NCBI GenBank assembly: GCA_902773215.1
Contig: CACYDQ010000514.1
Location: 1-7,901, forward strand
Origin: an uncultured Spirochaetaceae bacterium
GTDB taxonomy: Bacteria; Spirochaetota; Spirochaetia; Treponematales; Treponemataceae
DNA length: 7,901 bases
Direction: 5' to 3'
The notes under the pieces are model-generated. The model ran no database searches. It had not been told where the DNA came from and saw nothing but the letters and a program-made list of their open reading frames with translations. Shown here one piece after another: positions 1 to 6,630 of this stretch (within the stretch, counting starts at the first letter, position 1; every line of letters begins with the position of its first letter). The position numbers were made by a program, and so were the translations under genes.

Positions 1-678
1 ATGGACGGGAACGGACGCTGGGCCAGGCAAAGGGGTCTGGTCAGGACGAAAGGTCACGAGGAAGGACTCAAACGTGCCAAGGACATCACCAAGGCGGCTG
101 CGGACTTAGGTCTGGAGTACGTCACGCTCTATGTCTTCTCAACGGAGAACTGGAAGCGGACGGAACAGGAAGTCGGCTTCCTCATGAACTTGATTCACAT
201 TCACTTGCTTGACGAGCTGCAGTTCTACCGGGACAACCAGATTCGTGTCCGGCAGATAGGAGACCTGTCCGGTTTACCCAAGAACATCCAGAAGGACATA
301 CGGGAAGCCGAGGAGGATACAAAAGATTTTACCGGCCTGACCGTCATCCTCGCCGTGAATTATGGCGGCCGAGACGAGATTGTGCGGGCGGTCAACAAGA
401 TCATTTCCTCCGGCAAGACCAGCATCTGTGAGGAGGACATCTCCTCCTCATTCGACATCCCCGACCTGCCCGATGTGGATCTTCTCATACGGACGGGCGG
501 AGAAAAGAGGCTCAGCAACTTCCTCATGTGGAAGTCGGCATACGCGGAGCTTGTTTTCTCCGACACCCTCTGGCCGGACTACGGTAGGGAAGAGTTCGTC
601 GCGGACATAGCGGAATATCAGAAACGGACGCGTAAATTCGGTGCGGTCCTGGACGACAAGGCGGAGGGAGGAAAGTAA
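1..678 (+). CDS. uppS: Isoprenyl transferase (undecaprenyl diphosphate synthase), 5' partial
   Basis: Cis-prenyltransferase that condenses isopentenyl diphosphate units onto farnesyl diphosphate, giving the C55 lipid carrier for peptidoglycan and other envelope polymers; it is cytosolic or membrane-associated. The visible part opens directly on the family motif MDGNGRWA, whose Asp (residue 2 here) is the catalytic/Mg-binding residue. The motif LYVFSTENW (43-51) and the C-terminal signature DLLIRTGGEKRLSNF (160-174), with its diphosphate-binding Arg and Ser residues, follow, then AYAELVF and WPDY. In this family about 20-25 residues normally precede MDGNGRW, so the Met at base 1 is almost certainly internal and the true start lies upstream of the window. 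The remaining 225 codons fit a protein of about 250 residues. The stop TAA overlaps the cdsA start by one base (TAATG). Identification is very secure; only the start is unknown. Confidence 0.96.
   Translation: MDGNGRWARQRGLVRTKGHEEGLKRAKDITKAAADLGLEYVTLYVFSTENWKRTEQEVGFLMNLIHIHLLDELQFYRDNQIRVRQIGDLSGLPKNIQKDIREAEEDTKDFTGLTVILAVNYGGRDEIVRAVNKIISSGKTSICEEDISSSFDIPDLPDVDLLIRTGGEKRLSNFLMWKSAYAELVFSDTLWPDYGREEFVADIAEYQKRTRKFGAVLDDKAEGGK
663..671 (+). promoter_or_regulatory. Shine-Dalgarno site of cdsA
   Basis: GGAGGGAGG lies inside the last codons of uppS and ends 6 bases before the ATG at 678. It is a strong, ideally spaced ribosome binding site, and it supports the start that overlaps the uppS stop codon. 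Confidence 0.8.
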
Positions 679-1574
679 TGAACAAGTCCAACCTTATCAA
701 GAGGCTCCTGACTTTCTTTATCGGGGTTCCTATCATACTCTTCGTCGCGCTCCAGCCTTTCCATGCCCACATTGCCCTGCATGTCTTCATCTGCCTGATG
801 TGCGGCATCGGAGCGGCGGAACTGTATGCGATGTTCTCCGGCAAAGGCCCGCTTCACAAGAAAGGCTTCGTGATTTTCCTGACCGTAGCCATTCCCCTGG
901 CGGCAGCCCTCTATGCCGTGGTGCCGACCTTTACGGGCGGCAAAAACCTCCCCGGCATCACCGGCCCCGAGTTCATCACCTATACCTTCATCGTCGCGGT
1001 GCTGATAATCCTTGCCGCAGAGGTACTCACGGCAAAGACCTTTGAGCATTCGCTCGTCAGGATTGCCTCAAGCAGCTTCATCGTCCTGTACACGGGATTC
1101 CTTCTGACATTCCTTTCCAGGATGACTTACCTGAAAAACAACGGCGTGGATGTCTCCTCGCAGACGATAGCGGTTTTTCTTCTGATGGTCTTTCTCTGTG
1201 ACAGCTTTGCATGGTTCTTCGGGATTTTGTTCGGAAAGAACAACAGGGGCATCGTCAAGGCGAGTCCCAATAAGAGTGTTGTGGGCTTCATCGGGGGAGT
1301 TGTGGGCTCCATCGTCGCGGGAATTCTGGGCTGGAAGCTGTTCCCTGAGATATTCGGCGGTCCTGTCCATAAGGCAGTCATTCTCGCTGTGTTCACGGCG
1401 CTCGCGGCCATAATCGGTGACTTGGCCGAATCGGTGTTCAAGCGGTCCTCGGGAGTAAAGGACTCGGGGCGTGTCGTTCCCGGCCGTGGCGGGGTCTTGG
1501 ACACAATAGACTCCATCCTCATGGCGGGTCCGGTCTTCTATTTCCTGCTTCTTCTCTTCTATAACCCGAAATGA
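678..1574 (+). CDS. cdsA: Phosphatidate cytidylyltransferase (CDP-diacylglycerol synthase)
   Basis: Integral membrane enzyme that makes CDP-diacylglycerol from phosphatidate and CTP, the branch point for all phospholipids. The 298-residue protein has many hydrophobic stretches (about 9-28, 32-50, 62-83, 99-115, 127-147, 164-186, 200-218, 231-248, 277-295), as expected for this polytopic family. Conserved elements are CDSFAWFFG (174-182), SPNKSVVGFIGG (196-207) and the C-terminal signature running from S252-V-F-K-R through K261-D262 to D275 and D278, the acidic residues linked to metal binding. The usual PGHGG step reads PGRGG (268-272) and the usual DRxD reads DTID; I take these as lineage variation. 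The start follows a strong Shine-Dalgarno site and overlaps the uppS stop by one base. The stop overlaps the dxr start by four bases (ATGA). Length is normal for the family. Confidence 0.96.
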   Translation: MNKSNLIKRLLTFFIGVPIILFVALQPFHAHIALHVFICLMCGIGAAELYAMFSGKGPLHKKGFVIFLTVAIPLAAALYAVVPTFTGGKNLPGITGPEFITYTFIVAVLIILAAEVLTAKTFEHSLVRIASSSFIVLYTGFLLTFLSRMTYLKNNGVDVSSQTIAVFLLMVFLCDSFAWFFGILFGKNNRGIVKASPNKSVVGFIGGVVGSIVAGILGWKLFPEIFGGPVHKAVILAVFTALAAIIGDLAESVFKRSSGVKDSGRVVPGRGGVLDTIDSILMAGPVFYFLLLLFYNPK

Positions 1575-2680
1575 AAAAACTTTTTGTCCTGGGCTGCACG
1601 GGGTCAATCGGCAGCCAGACGCTTGACATAGCGCGGAACATGCGGGACGACTTCACCGTCGTCGGCATCACCGCAGGGCACAGACGTGACGAGCTAGAAA
1701 AGCTCTGCGCGGAGTTCGGCTGTCCCGGGAGCCTCTACGAGGACGAGGGAATCGAAGGCATACGGAAGCTCGCCGAGTCCTGCGGGGCGGACATCGCCGT
1801 CAACGGCATTGCCGGGGCGGCAGGACTTGAGCCTTCCGCCATCGCGCTGGAAGCCGGAATAGACCTTGCCCTTGCAAACAAGGAGACGGTCGTCATGGCA
1901 TGGCCGCTCATACAGGCCCTCGCCAAGAAGACAGGCCGGTCAATAATCCCCGTGGACAGCGAGCATAGCGCAGTTTTCAACCTGATTCAGCAGTCCGGGA
2001 AGAACAATGTCGCAGAGATAATCATCACGGCGAGCGGCGGGCCTTTCCGCGAGTACACGGACGAGCAGCTCAAGTCCGTCACCGTTGAGCAGGCTCTGCA
2101 TCATCCGACCTGGAACATGGGGCCCAAAATCACGATTGACAGTGCGACCCTCGCTAACAAGGGGCTTGAGGTCATAGAGGCCTGCCGGCTCTTTGACATG
2201 CCGACCGAGCGGGTGAAGGTTGTCGTCCACCCCCAGAGCCTCATCCATAGCCTGGTACGGACACGGGACGGCATGCTCTACGCGCAGATTTCCAATCCGG
2301 ACATGCGGCATCCCATCTTGGGCGCACTGACCTGGCCGGAGAACCGGGAGAACTATCTGGAAAAGTTCGACCTTGCGGGCCATACGATGACTTTCTTCCC
2401 TCCCCGCTTGGATTCCTTCCCCATGCTGCGGCTGGCATATTCCTGCGCCAAGGCAGGCAAATCCTACACGATTGCTTTCAACGCCGCCAACGAGGTCGCA
2501 GTCGCGGCATTCATCGCAAAAAAGTGCGCCTTCATGGACATTCCCCGGATAGTTGCCGGTTGCCTGGAGGCGGACTGGTCGGCAGAGCCCGAAAGCCTAG
2601 CGGAAGTATTCGAGACGGATCAGAAAGCCCGTAACAAAGCGGGCGAGCTGTTTGTTAAGATATCAGGGGGCTGCATTTGA
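1571..2680 (+). CDS. dxr: 1-deoxy-D-xylulose 5-phosphate reductoisomerase
   Basis: Cytosolic NADPH-dependent enzyme that rearranges and reduces 1-deoxy-D-xylulose 5-phosphate to 2-C-methyl-D-erythritol 4-phosphate, the committed step of the MEP isoprenoid pathway and the target of fosmidomycin. The protein has the NADPH-binding GCTGSIG (8-14), ANKE (102-105), the metal ligands D129 and E131 in VDSEHSAVFN, E200 in NKGLEVIEA, the substrate-binding SGG (155-157), and H178/W181 in the mobile-loop motif HPTWNMG. These match the E. coli residues D150, E152, E231, S186, H209 and W212 in order and spacing. All catalytic residues are present; 369 residues is slightly shorter than the usual 380-400. 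The GxTGSIG motif at residue 8 fixes the start. The start overlaps the cdsA stop (ATGA) and has no Shine-Dalgarno site upstream, so translation probably depends on coupling. It supplies the precursors that uppS, two genes upstream, consumes. Confidence 0.98.
   Translation: MKKLFVLGCTGSIGSQTLDIARNMRDDFTVVGITAGHRRDELEKLCAEFGCPGSLYEDEGIEGIRKLAESCGADIAVNGIAGAAGLEPSAIALEAGIDLALANKETVVMAWPLIQALAKKTGRSIIPVDSEHSAVFNLIQQSGKNNVAEIIITASGGPFREYTDEQLKSVTVEQALHHPTWNMGPKITIDSATLANKGLEVIEACRLFDMPTERVKVVVHPQSLIHSLVRTRDGMLYAQISNPDMRHPILGALTWPENRENYLEKFDLAGHTMTFFPPRLDSFPMLRLAYSCAKAGKSYTIAFNAANEVAVAAFIAKKCAFMDIPRIVAGCLEADWSAEPESLAEVFETDQKARNKAGELFVKISGGCI
2665..2670 (+). promoter_or_regulatory. Shine-Dalgarno site supporting the TTG start of rseP
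   Basis: AGGGGG ends 6 bases before the TTG at 2677, inside the last codons of dxr. No ATG or GTG lies upstream of the HELGH motif at a usable position, so this site together with the 4-base overlap TTGA decides the unusual start. Confidence 0.7.
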
Positions 2681-3789
2681 CAGTCATAATCGGAATCATC
2701 GGGCTTGGCTTCCTTGTGTTCTTCCATGAGCTGGGCCACTTTCTCGCCGCACGCCTGTTCGGGGTGAAGGTACTCGCTTTCTCCGTCGGGATGGGGCCGG
2801 TTTTGCTTCACAAGGAAATCAGGGGCACCGACTACCGGCTCTCGCTTATTCCCCTCGGCGGCTACTGCTCGATGAAGGGCGAGAATGACTTCAAGAAGGC
2901 AGTCGAGGAGAACCGGAAGGAGATAGCCGGCGAACCGGATTCCTTCTATGGCGTGCACCCGCTGAAACGCCTTCTCATAGCCTTCGCGGGGCCCTTCTTT
3001 AACCTGCTTTTCGGATTCCTCGCTTTTTTCACCATCGCCTTGATGGGCTATAGCTATTACAGCGCGGGAACCCAGGTCAGCATGGCAGATGAGATTTATG
3101 AGGGCATGGCCTCCCCCGCGCACGAAGCCGGAATGCAGACTGGGGACACGATAAAGGCGATAGACGGCAAGGAGATGACGGACTTCAGCGACCTGTCAGG
3201 CTACATAACGACCCATCCCGATGAGGATATCAGGATAACGGTGGACCGGAACGGCGAAATTCTTGAGATTACCGCCCACACCTTGCTGGACAAGGAGACC
3301 GGCGCTGGCAAGCTCGGCATTGTCTCGTCAGCGGACTCCGTCATAGAGCGGCACTACGGCCCCTACTCGCCTCTTGGCGCAACTATAGAGGGTGTCAGGC
3401 AGTGCGGCAGTCTGATTGCCCTGACTTTCAAGAGCATCGGAATTCTGTTCAAGGGGGTGGACGTGACTAAGGCTGTGTCCGGCCCCGCCCGCATCACGAC
3501 GATGCTTGGGGACACCGTGAAGGAAGGCTTCTCCGAGGGGGCGAGGATCGGGATAATCAGTACCCTGCAGTTCCTCGCACTCATAAGCGTGTCGCTTTTC
3601 ATCACGAACCTGCTTCCTGTGCCGATTCTGGACGGCGGGCTCATACTCTTTGCCATCATCGAAATAGTTGCCCGGCGCAAGATGCATCCCAAACTCTTGT
3701 ATTACATACAATATGTAGGAATTGCGTTCATCGCGCTCCTTATGGTTCTTGCGCTCGCTGGAGACGTGCGCTACTTCATAGGGAAATAG
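2677..3789 (+). CDS. rseP: Site-2 intramembrane zinc metalloprotease, RseP/RasP family
   Basis: Membrane-embedded M50-family protease that cuts transmembrane segments of partner proteins (anti-sigma factors, leftover signal peptides) during regulated intramembrane proteolysis. The catalytic HELGH (17-21; Glu18) lies in the first membrane segment, followed by the family's GxG-rich turn and IPLGGYCSMKGE (58-69). A second membrane segment spans about 96-124. One periplasmic PDZ-like domain covers about 132-203 (SPAHEAGMQTGDTIKAIDGK is typical of the ligand loop). The third zinc ligand lies in NLLPVPILDGG (311-321; D319), and a last membrane segment spans 338-362. At 370 residues with a single PDZ domain it resembles the shorter RasP-type members more than the about 450-residue two-PDZ E. 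coli RseP. The start is TTG, overlapping the dxr stop by four bases. The natural substrate cannot be told from the sequence. Confidence 0.95.
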   Translation: MTVIIGIIGLGFLVFFHELGHFLAARLFGVKVLAFSVGMGPVLLHKEIRGTDYRLSLIPLGGYCSMKGENDFKKAVEENRKEIAGEPDSFYGVHPLKRLLIAFAGPFFNLLFGFLAFFTIALMGYSYYSAGTQVSMADEIYEGMASPAHEAGMQTGDTIKAIDGKEMTDFSDLSGYITTHPDEDIRITVDRNGEILEITAHTLLDKETGAGKLGIVSSADSVIERHYGPYSPLGATIEGVRQCGSLIALTFKSIGILFKGVDVTKAVSGPARITTMLGDTVKEGFSEGARIGIISTLQFLALISVSLFITNLLPVPILDGGLILFAIIEIVARRKMHPKLLYYIQYVGIAFIALLMVLALAGDVRYFIGK

Positions 3790-3810
3790 GACTCCGGTCA
3801 CGGAACGAAT

Positions 3811-3815
3811 GGAGG
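3811..3815 (+). promoter_or_regulatory. Shine-Dalgarno site of the beta-propeller gene
   Basis: GGAGG followed by AAACGAA places the ATG at 3823 with 7 bases of spacing. The 33-base gap after rseP holds this site but no recognisable terminator or convincing promoter, so the gene is probably read through from the upstream operon. Confidence 0.75.
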
Positions 3816-3822
3816 AAACGAA

Positions 3823-5778
3823 ATGAAAAAAAACATGCTTGCACTGGCAATCAGTATCCTCTGTGCGGCGGGGACGCATGCCCAGTCATACCAATCCAAT
3901 CAGCCGCATGACGGTGCGGTCACGGCCATAGCGGTAAGGGCGGACGAGCAGGTTTTCTATTCCGCCGGAAACGACGGCTTCCTTGTCAGATGGGACAGTC
4001 TGGGGCAGGGCGAGAGCAAAGGGGAACGTTACCAGATAAGCGACATAGCTATTGCCCTGATTGCAGGAAACCCGGATGCCAACGATGTCGCGGTTTACGA
4101 GAGCAACGGGCTTTCTACCAACCGCGTCGCCGTCTACGACTGGAACACCTTCGGCCGCCGTTTCGCCAAACGATTCAAAAGCTCCGTGACCTGCCTTTCC
4201 TATTCGGCAAAAGGAAGTTACCTCTTCGTTGGAACGGCCACAGTCAACGGGATGTATATCCTGAACGCACGGACGGGTGACGTCGTTAAGAACATAAAGA
4301 CAATCCCCGGTATCATAACGATGGCGCGAACTGGTGACAGCGAGAAAACTGCCATCATGTACTCGCCTTCGGGCTACCTCTACTACTGGGACATGAAGAA
4401 AGGAAACGTCAAGCTCCGCTTTTCTACCGAAGCATCGCTCGAGCAGCCCTGCCTCTTTGGCAGCGGGAAATTCCAGAACCGTTTCTTCGCCGGGGTCAGG
4501 GACAACACGATATACGTCATAGACGCGACGACCGGCAAGACGCTTGCCAGTTACAATGCGACCAGCCCCATGCTCGCCAGTTGCGGAGGGGACTATGAGG
4601 AAGGCCTTTTCTATATAAGCGACATGGGGCGTGGTTATTCGCTCAGCCTGATCAGCAATGAATCTCTGACAGACCACTTGACTCAGTCAGCGTCGGGGGC
4701 ACTTCCTTCCAGCAGCTTGGTAAAGAACTTTATGGGGCTCAAGGACTCCGATTCATTCGTCACGATTGCGAAGAACCAGGAAAGCGTCATCTTGGGAACA
4801 AAAGAAGGCGACATCTATACGTTCTCGGACATAAAGGAATCTGAGACTTACTCGCTGGAGCCGATAACCCAGGGAAAATTCGGCAGGGTCAAGGACTTGT
4901 GCTCAGACGGACAGAACTTCTATGCCTTGGCCACAGGAAAGATTTACCGGGCGGACTTCAATGATGGTAGTACAGAGGAGCTGACAAGTGCCCCAGACGG
5001 TGTTGACCGGATGGTATTCTGCGGAGAAGAGCTCATTCTCTGGTCGGAGGGAATGAGCTCGCCGGTCTACACGCTCTCACTCGAAGACGGGAAGAGTGAG
5101 AGCCTTTTTACCCCAGCAGGAAGCATTTCCAAGCTCCGCCCGACAGAGAAAGGTTTCCTTTACGTCAAGGGCAACAATAGCGTCTGTCTCTATGATATGA
5201 ACACAGGAAAAGGAAAGGATTTGTACAGCGGTAGCACCATAGAGGATGTGGCTCTTGCAGGTGACACGCTCTATGTGGCAAAGGCCGCCGCAAGTACGAA
5301 TGATTCCGCCTTGATGAGCGTCAATCTCACGACAAAGGAGACTGTGCCTATCAAGATGGACGGAACGGTTGCATTCTCCCTGAGCTATGCTCCCGGCGGA
5401 GCAAGCCTCTACGGAGTCGAGATAGAGAACAAGGGGAATGACGAGTACCTGACCCAAATTTTCGCCTATGACATATCGGCAAAAACGTTCCGTTTCCTGC
5501 TCAAGCTGAACAACGAGGACAGCTCCGCGAGTACCCAGCTGAAGGGGGACGAGCTTTTCACGAACATAGGACGGACGCAGGTCTACGCCTACAACCTGCG
5601 GACGAACAAGTGCGTCACCTACAGGCGGTCGGCTTCCCTACCCGTCAAGGCCGTCAGCGGGCAAAACCTGCTCGCAGTCCTGAACAATGACGGGAGCATC
5701 TCCTGGTACAGCCCGCGTTCCAAACAACAGCTTGCCATCTGGCACATCACGGATGAGGGCGAGTGGGAATCGGATTAG
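3823..5778 (+). CDS. Exported WD40/PQQ-like beta-propeller repeat protein, function unknown
   Basis: No named family recognised. The N-terminus has a classical signal peptide: KK at 2-3, a hydrophobic core (5-16) and a THA|Q cleavage site after residue 20. The mature protein is therefore periplasmic or surface-exposed. No convincing lipobox is present: Cys14 follows SIL, which lacks a small residue before Cys. The mature part is made of about 14 blade-like repeats of 35-50 residues, with the pattern hydrophobic strand, short turn, aromatic strand, then a D/N-x-x-TG turn. Clear examples are VRWD (55-58), YILNARTGD (145-153), YYWDMKKGN (187-195), YVIDATTGK (231-239), CLYDMNTGK (455-463), FAYDISAK (547-554) and AYNLRTNK (589-596). 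Fourteen blades suggest two seven-bladed propellers, about 30-345 and 352-643. No catalytic motif or C-terminal anchor is visible. Propellers of this type usually serve as protein-binding scaffolds, so an envelope assembly or surveillance role linked to the operon is possible but inferred. The gene ends 18 bases before the terminator. Confidence 0.85.
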   Translation: MKKNMLALAISILCAAGTHAQSYQSNQPHDGAVTAIAVRADEQVFYSAGNDGFLVRWDSLGQGESKGERYQISDIAIALIAGNPDANDVAVYESNGLSTNRVAVYDWNTFGRRFAKRFKSSVTCLSYSAKGSYLFVGTATVNGMYILNARTGDVVKNIKTIPGIITMARTGDSEKTAIMYSPSGYLYYWDMKKGNVKLRFSTEASLEQPCLFGSGKFQNRFFAGVRDNTIYVIDATTGKTLASYNATSPMLASCGGDYEEGLFYISDMGRGYSLSLISNESLTDHLTQSASGALPSSSLVKNFMGLKDSDSFVTIAKNQESVILGTKEGDIYTFSDIKESETYSLEPITQGKFGRVKDLCSDGQNFYALATGKIYRADFNDGSTEELTSAPDGVDRMVFCGEELILWSEGMSSPVYTLSLEDGKSESLFTPAGSISKLRPTEKGFLYVKGNNSVCLYDMNTGKGKDLYSGSTIEDVALAGDTLYVAKAAASTNDSALMSVNLTTKETVPIKMDGTVAFSLSYAPGGASLYGVEIENKGNDEYLTQIFAYDISAKTFRFLLKLNNEDSSASTQLKGDELFTNIGRTQVYAYNLRTNKCVTYRRSASLPVKAVSGQNLLAVLNNDGSISWYSPRSKQQLAIWHITDEGEWESD

Positions 5779-5796
5779 TTGGTCATCAAGATAGTA

Positions 5797-5832
5797 AAAA
5801 GCCCACGGTGACAAGAGTCGCCGTGGGCTTTT
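5797..5832. terminator. Bidirectional intrinsic terminator
   Basis: AAAAGCCCACGG (5797-5808) and CCGTGGGCTTTT (5821-5832) are perfect 12-base inverted arms. Inside them, one T-G wobble pair and GAC/GTC extend the stem to 16 pairs around a four-base AAGA loop. The A and T runs at the ends give a U-tract on both strands (four on +, five on -). It sits 18 bases after the propeller gene and 8 bases beyond the aldo-keto reductase stop codon, between convergent genes, so it should end transcription from both directions. Confidence 0.92.
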
Positions 5833-5840
5833 GCATTGGC

Positions 5841-6623
5841 TCAGTTATAATGTTGGCGGACCGCCTCAATATCGCTTTTGAATTTGTCGTCTATGACCGG
5901 GGGGTGGCCCGCAAAGTAGACTATCTGCTGAAGCTCTTCCGCCGTATGGATGCCGAAGACCGGCACCGCATTATCGTATTGGGTAAAGAATCCCACGGCG
6001 AGGGGAATATTGCGGAGGATGCCCCCGTTGAGCGGCTGCATCGCAATGCAGCCCACATCCCGCTGGGCACAGAGAGCGACAAGGGTCGCCGCAGGATCCA
6101 TGTAAATCATGTTGAAGGGAAACTGGACACTCTCGTACAGACCGCTTTCTATCGCTTTTTCCGCAATCGATAAATCCTCTGTGACAAGGCCGAAATGCCG
6201 GATGCTTCCCCGCTCCTTCAACTCCACGAGCTTGCCGTAAATTCTGTCCCTGCCCTTCTCGTCAGGGACAGACTCGTTACATTCAATCTGAAACAAATCG
6301 ATGTAATCCGTGCAGAGACATTCCAAGCTGACGTTCAAATCCCGTTGCACGGCCTCCCCGTCCAGTCCCCGGCTCTTGGTGGCGACGAGAACATGGTCAC
6401 GGATGCCATACAAGGCATTCCCCAGCCGTTTCTCACTGACCGGGGTGACGCGTGAGCTATCAAAAAAATTGATTCCGGCCTCGTAGGCCTGGCGGACGAG
6501 GGAGCAGACATACTCCCCCGCCCCGTCTCCGAGGGCCTCTATTTCTGGGCAATCCAGGCTCATCGCGCCGAACGCGATGCTGCTCGTAAGCAAACCTGAC
6601 CTGCCCAAGGCGACATATTGCAT
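5841..6623 (-). CDS. Aldo-keto reductase family protein with altered catalytic tetrad
   Basis: TIM-barrel protein of the aldo-keto reductase family, whose usual members reduce carbonyls with NADPH. Family features in order: the start YVALGRSGLLTSSIAFGAM (3-21), GINFFDSSR (50-58) with catalytic Asp55, SEKRLGNAL (63-71), ATKS (81-84) with Lys83, TDYIDLFQIE (105-114), the strand IRHFGLVTED (141-150), VQFPFNMI (166-173), IAMQPLNGGIL (193-203) and a C-terminal FGIHTAEEL (223-231). The residue at the usual catalytic Tyr position is Thr60 (DSSRVTPVSE where DTARGYTxSE is common), and the usual His is Glu114. Two of the four tetrad residues are therefore missing, so normal reductase activity is doubtful. 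At 260 residues it is shorter than the typical 280-330. The start is only 7 bases after the glyS stop, with no Shine-Dalgarno site, so co-translation with glyS is likely. Substrate unknown; family assignment is secure, activity is not. Confidence 0.9.
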   Translation of the reverse strand: MQYVALGRSGLLTSSIAFGAMSLDCPEIEALGDGAGEYVCSLVRQAYEAGINFFDSSRVTPVSEKRLGNALYGIRDHVLVATKSRGLDGEAVQRDLNVSLECLCTDYIDLFQIECNESVPDEKGRDRIYGKLVELKERGSIRHFGLVTEDLSIAEKAIESGLYESVQFPFNMIYMDPAATLVALCAQRDVGCIAMQPLNGGILRNIPLAVGFFTQYDNAVPVFGIHTAEELQQIVYFAGHPPVIDDKFKSDIEAVRQHYN

Positions 6624-6630
6624 GGAAAGT

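Noticed and set aside
1..3. ATG at the first base as the true start of uppS
   Set aside because: The MDGNGRW motif is normally preceded by about 20-25 residues in this family, so this Met is internal and the gene is cut by the window edge.
3823..3882. Possible lipoprotein signal at Cys14 of the propeller protein
   Set aside because: The residues before Cys are SIL; a lipobox needs a small residue (Gly, Ala or Ser) just before Cys. The THA|Q signal peptidase I site fits better.
3886..4677. 263-codon open frame on the - strand opposite the propeller gene
   Set aside because: The + strand frame has a signal peptide, repeats and a ribosome site. The reverse frame has no recognisable domain and is a codon-usage shadow.
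5763..6173. 136-codon open frame on the + strand opposite the aldo-keto reductase gene
   Set aside because: It would start inside the propeller gene's last codons and run through the terminator hairpin, and its product matches no family.
6462..6468. Run of seven A (seven T on the coding strand) in the aldo-keto reductase gene, a possible slippage or frameshift site
   Set aside because: The frame is intact on both sides and gives normal family sequence (GINFFDSS), so there is no evidence of frameshifting.
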